Shown here: positions 60,301-60,427 of the stretch, piece after piece | Layout: each line of letters starts with the position of its first letter | Position numbering within the stretch: the first letter of the stretch is position 1 | Assembly: GCA_016936015.1 (NCBI GenBank) | Contig: JAFGPV010000196.1 | Location: 1-60,427 of the forward strand | Source of the DNA: Pirellulales bacterium | GTDB lineage: Bacteria; Planctomycetota; Planctomycetia; Pirellulales; Thermoguttaceae | Length of the DNA stretch: 60,427 bases | Direction of reading: 5' to 3' | The notes under the pieces: model-generated | Databases searched by the model: none | What the model was told of the DNA's origin: nothing | The model's input: the letters and a program-made list of their open reading frames with translations, nothing else | Translations under genes and position numbers: made by a program

Positions 60301-60427
60301 AACCCGCCACGTTCACCCTTTCCGGCCCGACCTCGGGCACGTACACTGCCGGCCAGAACGTGACCGTCACCTGGACGGCGACCAACGTGCCGGCCGGCAG
60401 CGTGATCAGCCTCTGCCTGGACCAGGA
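39234..60427 (+). CDS. Giant multidomain surface protein (3' end outside window)
   Basis: One frame with no stop seen, at least 7,064 codons; reading frame confirmed by landmark motifs from 39,234 to the window edge. ATG 39234 has AGGAAA upstream. Order of parts: basic N-terminus with IDPLEQRQLLTL (LEPR-XLL-like); a short first domain; about twelve Calx-beta-like repeats (residues ~425-1918); then long runs of propeller-type repeats built on VAMDADGDFVVxW (about 45 copies by eye) with interspersed Ig-like blocks containing VxFDEEM or VxFSEP. A P/Homo-B-like domain (~4285-4438), an S1 protease domain (~5753-5993) and a terminal tandem domain follow. Family knowledge suggests a secreted or wall-attached protein; I infer adhesion or a surface-layer role with built-in proteolysis. 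Confidence 0.9.
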   Translation, partial: MAFMRLPKFYRNGKKRRSFWSFFGRGGAASRKPRRLIIDPLEQRQLLTLTVSMLSDHLVNETLGPGQTLPDSSIATSAAQSMAVDHDGDFVVAYTRVDTSEGVSDQNVYARYYTDEVQRITLPGGTSKFSLIYGGTEIQNISITATTPGLLVDDPSTPADGLSPVNGFFKLTYYTWDGVSATPYTTETIAYYEDAFNAASLPAGYKNPAVAIQDALRKLGEDNNLPALKDVTVIGIDPQNYQVIFGEGSIDPATGRPLSQIALEVAPDPVFTAGNYPGIFISKLREPVEFGLDSSGAPNIPVASDPWQTANAIKLAFMQTVDGTGATPVEDPLIAPDGRDIINDGVAGTFYRAPVFSVDPSYGHSMDALPPQEMPGGTISMNLPVAQVEVTPVLRADGTYDPLCFEIRYIDNSGKTDQPEIMFGQVQTNPIVLAVKEGDAAGQTITFTLGAQPASDVTLTLTKLSGDAAITASPVTLTFTANDPLDANYWLKPHAITFKSNNDSNTTDGTATYQLSGAGFADQIITVNQIDNDKSLSSNFVVSDTFVPVSRGESSTFTVKLAAAPTSTKTVIVSKQPNGNPALKLLNPTTGKYVDSLGLTFTTSNWDTPQTVTINASADVYFTNAVANFLISSGTFTTQTIVASEEDFNVVAVPPTGQVQTLSEPGHEFRVNPEEPDNPYTVGLDKTTQSNPSVAMDADGNFVITWDSTVPDLLNYGSKTDVFAERFSPMGLFTPQGLLISNNLVSVPESTTTPYYESFTVRLVNQPLEDVGVNIVKRQGSDPDLNLFMKIGTDYLPVSSLTFTLTDWNQPQTLYLQAESDANPNNGTAYFDFFVLGMDTQTVTAKEIDTNSFILSDTAISVPEGGANTFSFHPATQPAADLTVTITGSGDTDQTASPTTLTFTVADPDAIDYWNKFQTVTVSAAHDDDASNGSTTFTLNAAGWNPQTVTATEADDDVQLMIPTPNLKVVEGGKNYFTVALAGEPSNVVYVDVYKYDGHLSGAPEDPDVNLFDPATGLPTDYYGLIFTPMNWYMPQTVTVVADLDTWDLGDRTMTSDGNARFLVTAPGYPAQMVSVDEIDAPHIIVTDSAGVEVNALTVWEPATSFPDPTIQVVLDTPPPTSPLTVTITRQGDTDISANPATLTFDNTNWNVPQTVTFSAIEDADNLNGIAVFNLYAPGYSEQIITVQEIDSDNLVTILDDQDPHVIAFDIQTNSLAVAEGGTSSFTITAVLLDPTETFEDTTVTITKRGGGDQDLMLVDPNTGLPTNALSLFFAADPADPNYWMNPQTVTVQAAENGAEDADTTDGVAQFRITAEGFSFEDISVTELDDDVPTRGGIVTLRDALPEFWLFDQDNLFDPLQDDYDFYSNTVMIRTLEGDAAGETFQMQVPLGATIPAGGLTVTITPKPLGDGSISTPPQTPPYLTYTFTAPGETWQFTITADEDADSPPGNGLANYLITAPGYRVDGLSVTSIDNDLSPVVMPQLVVSTTSLLVPEGGANTFDVRLSSWPDPNEMYCYVTITPETGGDAGLTATPTTLTFIIDNWEATQTVTINAAEDAETSDGLRKFYVSAPNLTTKVVQAVKVNNDAFGAPDFVISSDVVNVPEGGSNTFTVALASDPGGPITVTVTNLAGGDADLTASPLTLNFTSANYNVPQTVTVNAASDEDKLNGTAILTITAPGKTTQLVTVNEADDDLSNDVYVREGGAVTYPVKLSYQPASDVTVTVTKQAGGDADLTFTPVTLTFTPANWNHPQYVVFSAARDTDKIDGTASFVFSSSNYPAATDLTLNVAEIEDDVPDLAVSAAGLQVIEGGSNTFTVKLGDASNPSHRPTSNVTLLITRLPGSDADLVASPIQLLFTPGDYYTSDGVNHRWDLPQTVTISAAPDADTSNGSATFVVSDPSNRYHSWKLTATEIDKLLSVRRELVPDEPLLSRATYWDPETDSIQMDPYAFRVNTLTTNSQWDPTVGMDAEGNFVIAWCDEGQDWSYFNDIRARRFSADGTPLLSPGRTDSQEWLVNNVDTNQHITPYVAMSEDGHFLITWCMIPNNTGSSNVMAEVYDNSDVPVVIRQQFVINGGNTPTADWDYKNDYVIGFGTNRDSDIIVQSGGNRPGLRAVMYDVGGVTIRSEFQVNGPNNATTNTTPSSPNSPPYTTWSFGQSGNSVGIDADGDLTISYEGAGPDAYEGDPDFINEYYMSYYHYLGYSDVFLGYLRASLDRSGNLVRGESNGVMFTQWDTNPEAPGNSMNVLDSDSVANAQRDGINARYFVAVPSGYTDGVLTGLQGKFLLRLSGYGPGAVTVEIEPPTLASGDQHYLDTRDSGQGGMDNTALEIHNKLTIASRVGVNWAPEPNPSNSYDGPVYVRRVSDFEELVKMNTQWEYLDANGLPLFDPNLGTQNYIIYEIRFQGDVHSSDPGLGQIVNNPDDDLMLNEPLDDSDPVPYPQQGLSPYTASNAGEPQGAATIGMQPDGNFTLVWTQTDYYSTLGTSLIDPAGNSIFFRNFTETTDTAGPNVSGMYYGPEGTPMGADTEISVASPAVDQYGRDVGGLKYTVISFDEDMLTVDPLTHKVSADSVTNPQNYVFNGTGAIVHIEYGFNRASQLVQQDPMEYGSYLSPIPTNKWEVVLTFDANPNQDGNQGLSVGIYSITALPWIAPTTEDPEGASGLRDRAGNTLQKTGFTPDGGSYTQSFVVVYDEGGGGGGGDPPVTGSSDNGYTQPGSPGAVAADADGDHIVVWTDTDPYTHKETVKYRIFNANGTAASSVKNVFDTTANQCNATVACNATGDFVVTWTQIDATGNADIWARRFHANGTALEEAFRVNSFTDGNQNWSNVAMDRDGDFAVTWSSYGQEKNGQPGLGYGVYATRFNSLGQVEIPEFQVNTEVEGDQFHSSIVLTEDRWMVVAFEGPGAISPNQEIFVRSFDSKGSPAMMDYSMASQQTEGSTAYFADSRYPDIAASPDGEVLVVAWQELREDGTGWNIRARTFSVLQNLNVPPTGLFFTNPDAFTVNTTTDIDQTYPSVAVDYNGTFVIAWSGYGDQLLQNDPSGDGVFYRRYDATGAAVGGESRVNVTTAGDQRIASVASDAIGNLVIAFTGPNTDTGAPAGSTKVYKNITKFSDPRLDNVGPFVTEVLQPDGTRLYNGGYIAAPPVASLTFNFSEEMATIVTVPESANNIVTNLSNWILTRNGNLVTNAINSIDFQYDSTTRKYRAVVNFSTPLETGIYQLTLKLNVMDKANSGTGNGNRLNVTAFQTAESYIFSFTIGGTAELGPEFRINDAANVQYGQVIGQTLYGGSTNDLRESTKALAMDHDGDFVVVWTSYGQDDPSDLQNGGVYMRVYDRNDNPISASDILVNQTTAGQQRNASVAMDADGDFVVVWESQGQNPLQPDTWDVYMRRFDSMGRPLTDEIRVNTEYTGDQIDPSVAMNDLGQFVIVWATKGQSFSYFNDVHAQIYDMYGGKVGTEFRVNTINIPGTLGIPGGSYEANPTAAMDAQGNFVVAWEQIRIQTDGIAIDTYIAARLFDKQGIPRTNSNTGTNLEFRIDASFSGVDFTSDGAHREHQQPCDIFGVYAPNEYRKTARNPGIVMDQFGNFIVVWEAYQDNDADEDPNGQSDYSSRDPEDRADSYGVYFRRFQTDGTPTTAGDQNANFVDTNAGLGGVFAGDQINASIAMDVDGDFVVVWNGSGATFDQGTSPVREYDPDGIFSRLFHAANNDPSVVPDYVYGEARVNRTSTGTQEFPTVAMTPNGTYLVVWSGVGVGDSQGIFARRYVESTDNAGPELTGVYAPSDSVTVDEDQQWHVGAEGLQYVVVTFDEEMMPGKTGDGVENPANYRLLKNGVEIYDGIYSVEYGLCDAANAALWKTKYGMDGLATNKWTAILTVDGNGVAAGVKPLLTGTYKIEALAPRAPTTAQPDGISGLRDRVGNPLRRNGYTSVNTNDPNYEGTDDVELPSFTLVVTSNQTDQPVTDTGISPHTDAETRRSVAVDQDGDSIIVWTATVGSTERVFMGRYDANGDLIAGSVQQVTAGLSAFANDQQRYPTVACDADGDFVVTWTNTRNGNADVYMRRFDAAGNALSTPDKSVNTYTQDAQQWSSVAMDSLGNYVITWTSYGQEDNGQGGMGYGVYAQRYNISGIPLGGEFRVNVTTAGDQMNSNVALADSGHFVIVWQSSQNGMQFDIVAREYNADGTPAYNPLSTLDPNSSTTERVINSTQAGNQCYPDVAIYQGPVDPEALNPQTDPDLNQYVVTWQSQGSNGWDVYSKQITSVISKTYTQDEIPNLLIPNPLPIYDYSSTPPTIIGFVNQPVTSTLKINDHITISDINVSLTIKTQFPEDLEILLIAPWETNLANPDPANTVELANRVPQEHAGSDFNGTVFDDQAPFAIDDFANAKPPFTGNFQPTDNLNAKLAGQDAYGTWTLVIIDHNYTNSDVSQYLDKWSLEVTSNPSQASDTMVNTTSEGDQLYPSIAMARDGSYTIAWSGRGDQPSQEDTSGVFYQRFDSFGSPIGSEVRVNQTVSGYQGMASVGSSGAGNIVIAYTGVDNVYRFTGLNIAPVSDKDGPVVSDVMLTSHASLLDGSVVGSNVSQLLVAFGEDMCTDGASGTNYTHSVLNPDNWRLYLNGNEIVNAVTSISFQLNAQTRQYEATLSLDGNGVSAGIPVLQDGNYTLVLSDRVWDATLNRDPQTSLFFGNALDGDYDGVPGASADYVNQPGYQFAFTVATSSNLGAEFRVNQNTAYEQEFSQLYGTGFGREITTHSVDVDSDGDFAVVWTSFGQDGDGAGVYLRIFDQNKNALTNEIRVNTTTAGNQRNASVAVDADGDLVVVWESEGQDADGSTGVYARRFDAMGNPLGGEFRVNTNYTNDQINPDVAMDPFGNFVIVWLTAGQPYSYFNNVCGQLYNSSGQKVGSQFTVNTQNIVGDVSNPENIEPNVSVAMDYSGNFVVTWDQFSSAPGGQINGITIISNIMARQFDSLANPYAAEFQVNVGDEDFFTDPQHDPVNATTARNPQAAMDAVGNFIIAWEAYQDDDYGESDSPDSYGIYFRKFQSDGTPYWEVDHQANLVITDPTEEGNYVPSLPYIGGQVNPTVAIDVDGDYVVAWDGNGAQPNALFPDNPELNSDRDTQGVFLRKFHAVEQPGQPEFVSVQSRVNRTASGNQKFATVAMTPDGDFVVVWCGNGVGDSNGIFARVYTQSTDTAGPIATEIQVYTGSILAPLGPDNEFNQSISKFVVSFDEEMMQSGGGSVKNSANYILLHNGIQVSGAISGITFGLNEAYNQGLASEKSNKWEAVLTLSQEITDGLWQLRILNSVRDKAGNPLFSLGGLAPNGFQEFQPLQVNAASSVAVPVNTGVGLATTQSGGSAIAQGDTGHVVAWANSGSGQKGVYANLYQDVASTVNGQREVTSTLVKQILVHADPSGSAADVAVAQSLDGDFIVVWSANNSDTDYDVYAQRYDATGTAMGLAFLVNTYTTSVQCHPAVAMDADGDFAVTWQSLGQEDTEETGVTVTAGQGGYGIYAQRYSRTGVRLGGVDELQVITFVDGWTGTLSLRWDHDSDDSTADVILPSIQHSGNLAETGKAIEAAMKTLGVEVETEPEGESLLIRFTGAASGATDHGQLRVNTSATVKTGGESTARIQTSTTLEGETGEFRVNDTTTNNQVDPSIAMDDDGDFVISWTSYGQADPSNSYSVTLSDGTVLSVQLMPDDSAIEGNIYAKKFDLNELFYNPGFDPSAVNENAIPSDFQVDPYISTTDNPANHIVEPDDDYEGVVQVLLDGEFGGTGTLLWDNYHILTAAHVVWDSDTGAPSNNLLVQFDLESGPVIVVPEQIFVYPGYNGNPFQTTDLAIIVLSEPAPAGVQGYDIYRSADEVGQVFDIYGYGLWGSGISGAVNDPDGNKRYAQNQFDGYGDQLDPTFNHALLIYDFDDGTTKNDTLGRLLGVNDVGVGLAEGCPSHGDSGGPSFINGKIAAVTTGGPNAFEAPEDTSGFGQIGANTRVSIFADWVDYIVGTTGSSEFLVNANSLGVNVSEAIGGQYITFIDNVSGSQTHSSVAMDADGDFVITWTSYGQDAVGTGYGAGADGLNGVFARRFSVQPNEFDSLQSQLDNGEYPGINSNLPYAASDVFRVSTFGEGNQQLSKVSMDADGDFVVTWESFQDDAETGTATSYGVYAKRYVRTDQVGYVRGQNGSSAFSLYDPLTPRLWRGTNSLYAAYGTTSLMTLKVLDFNTLEVVTQFNTLYLSNGEMSGEIHVADGGGNQRYPSVDSSSTGDFTVVWTQENGIYERQYLRIQDSAGPRIADVLAYAVSGTKGKVVTDVIADTILSRIPSRFIVTFSEPVSTSGGDAGLHSVLNTDNWQLIRNEEVLGGAVVRVDYGLNMAHQLGLTSAPSGKYEAVLTVDGDPTQTGAQSLLPGNYSLTLSDAVWDTFNNKLDGDADGAPGGEFIRSFGILTDTNVPGVETYPTAPVMITLPGEPEANPNDDPDLQVNTTRTGDQTDAAVASYLGSGNDYTDGRYVVVWVTTVTTDTTTLLGAQIQADPGNIVGQIYNRFGEPLGSEFVISSQLEKYWYSGEAGSSFYYLPNGAQVEPTVAMDNYGNFVVVWAGEGGQDANGIYARIFDCNGVPLTDDFLVNQTTEEIQNQPSVAMDANGDIVVTWTNFRADTDRDGIFFRKFDILGRAQTAETLVNTYMPYRQQYSDVAMDDAGNFVVVWESDQQDGSTWGVYGQLFNAAGGKIGGEFHVTNATSEKQFDPHVARSANGDFVVSWTSNYQDGSGYGVYARRFSASGAPLASEFLVNATTANWQYQSDVAMDDAGHFVVTWSGYRPTINPSNDPLYDVFARIYNFSDGSDYAYNGEFRVNQYTPTDQLQPAVTMDRAGNMVVAWSSDNDVDSQTGEINSGLYQRIIALDVDSYLDPPAEDDGQVTPQEATFTLTGPTSGTYTAGQNVTVTWTATNVPAGSVISLCLDQDLQWMNGNERWIEIDKVAAVNGNGSYTFDPAGIASGTYYVSGYLYNNATKAATVSQLTSPITISNGGQTDPNQPATFTLSGPTSGTYTAGQNVTVTWTATNVPAGSVISLCLDQ
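40506..44985 (+). repeat. Array of about twelve Calx-beta-like repeats
   Basis: Each unit is ~100-120 residues with the order VPEGGxNTFTV, a strand pair VTVTxTxxxGDxDLTASP, TLTFTxxNWxxPQTVTVxA, DxDxxNGTAxFxxxAPG, TVxExDDD. Some units have longer inserts. One propeller-type repeat interrupts the array near 41,180-41,440 (VAMDADGNFVITWDS). These domains usually bind calcium through the acidic loops at the end of each unit. Confidence 0.8.
46740..50537 (+). repeat. Super-unit 1 of the giant gene
   Basis: Order: Ig-like block type 1 (VISFDEDML, ...SGLRDRAGNTL), propeller run B (47,380-48,570), Ig-like block type 2 (LTFNFSEEMATIVTVPESAN), propeller run A (49,020-50,540; GPEFRIND, ASVAMDADGDFVVVWES). 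About 3.8 kb. The same order follows twice more. Confidence 0.75.
50538..54779 (+). repeat. Super-unit 2 of the giant gene
   Basis: Same order as unit 1: VVVTFDEEMMPGKTGDGVEN with SGLRDRVGNPL, propeller B (51,110-52,040), a P/Homo-B-like insertion, Ig type 2 (LLVAFGEDMCTDGASG), propeller A (GAEFRVNQNTAYEQ, ASVAVDADGDLVVVWES). About 4.2 kb. Confidence 0.75.
52086..52545 (+). other. P/Homo-B-like domain within the giant protein
   Basis: Residues ~4285-4438: STLKINDHITISDINVSLTI, FPEDLEILLIAPWETN, SDFNGTVFDDQAPFAIDDFA, FQPTDNLNAKLAGQDAYGTW, TLVIIDHNYTN and LDKWSLEVTS. This matches the beta-barrel that accompanies subtilisin-like proprotein convertases; here no adjacent subtilase domain is seen. 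Confidence 0.8.
56490..57212 (+). other. Trypsin-like (S1) serine protease domain in the giant protein
   Basis: Residues ~5753-5993. The full triad is in frame: His5783 in LLWDNYHILTAAHVV, Asp5830 in QTTDLAIIVL, Ser5943 in SHGDSGGPSFING. GTGTLL before the His and VTTGG after the Ser also fit. It interrupts the propeller repeats of super-unit 3. Confidence 0.88.
59964..60427 (+). repeat. 342-bp tandem repeat at the window end
   Basis: Copy 1 starts at 59964 and copy 2 at 60306, an exact 342-bp (114-codon) shift. Over the 122 bp where both can be compared I count about three differences. Each copy encodes TSGTYTAGQNVTVTWTATNV and PAGSVISLCLDQ. Copy 2 is cut by the window. Confidence 0.9.

Larger units (their letters stand above)
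54780..60427 (+). repeat. Super-unit 3 of the giant gene (cut by window end)
   Basis: Ig type 1 (VVSFDEEMMQSGGGSVKNSA), propeller B (55,200-58,060) carrying the S1 protease insertion, Ig type 2 (FIVTFSEPVSTSGGD, NTDNWQLIRNEEVLGGAVV), propeller run (58,620-59,900), then a terminal Ig-like tandem domain. Confidence 0.7.

Overview
The window looks like chromosomal DNA of a planctomycete, probably from the Pirellulales side of the phylum. It is G+C-rich by eye. It carries several protein types I know mainly from Planctomycetota: secreted proteins resembling TIGR03009, a TIGR03032 protein, large TPR proteins with a pseudopilin-like segment, PQQ-like propellers, Tat-exported Gfo/Idh/MocA oxidoreductases, and a giant surface protein with a LEPR-XLL-like N-terminus. 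All family names come from memory of motifs; no search was run.

Layout. 1-2.8 kb: 3' part of a TPR/transglutaminase-like gene cut by the window edge. 2.9-6.6 kb: galactokinase-like kinase, GNAT protein and DMT transporter. 6.7-8.7 kb: two paralogous secreted proteins. 8.9-11.3 kb: NfeD-FloA membrane-microdomain operon with a third small membrane protein. 11.5-16.2 kb: isoprenoid/squalene genes (hpnD, hpnC and a membrane protein on the minus strand; ispH and an enolase-superfamily protein on the plus strand). 16.2-18.8 kb: CBS protein, small zinc metallopeptidase and OFA-type MFS transporter ending in a clear terminator. 19.0-30.2 kb: Gfo/Idh/MocA protein, HEAT protein, a large secreted protein, then a tightly packed module of propellers and Fe-S proteins. 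30.3-37 kb: zinc-ribbon protein, queC-arfB pair, a sigma-54 activator followed by HesB-like and GreA-C-like small genes, a TIM-barrel isomerase and a TraB-like protein. 36.9-37.8 kb: a long AT-richer gap. 37.8-39.0 kb: TIGR03032 protein. 39.2 kb to the edge: one uninterrupted frame of more than 7,060 codons.

The main findings are these. (1) The giant protein has a Calx-beta-like array followed by a super-unit of about 4 kb present about three times. The later units carry different extra domains: a P/Homo-B-like domain in one and a complete trypsin-like protease in the next. (2) Short paired-palindrome elements sit in most intergenic gaps, and three lie in frame inside genes. Two of those have exact multiples of three (78 and 81 bp). 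(3) Two propellers, an NHL-like protein, a Tat ferredoxin and a NapH/NosR-like membrane protein form a candidate uncharacterised redox complex. (4) A sigma-54 activator with a degenerate receiver is followed by a possible upstream site, a -24/-12-like promoter and two small genes.

Limits: domain boundaries are approximate, starts were chosen by eye from Shine-Dalgarno sequences and N-terminal features, and I found no tRNA, rRNA, CRISPR array, intact insertion sequence or replication origin.
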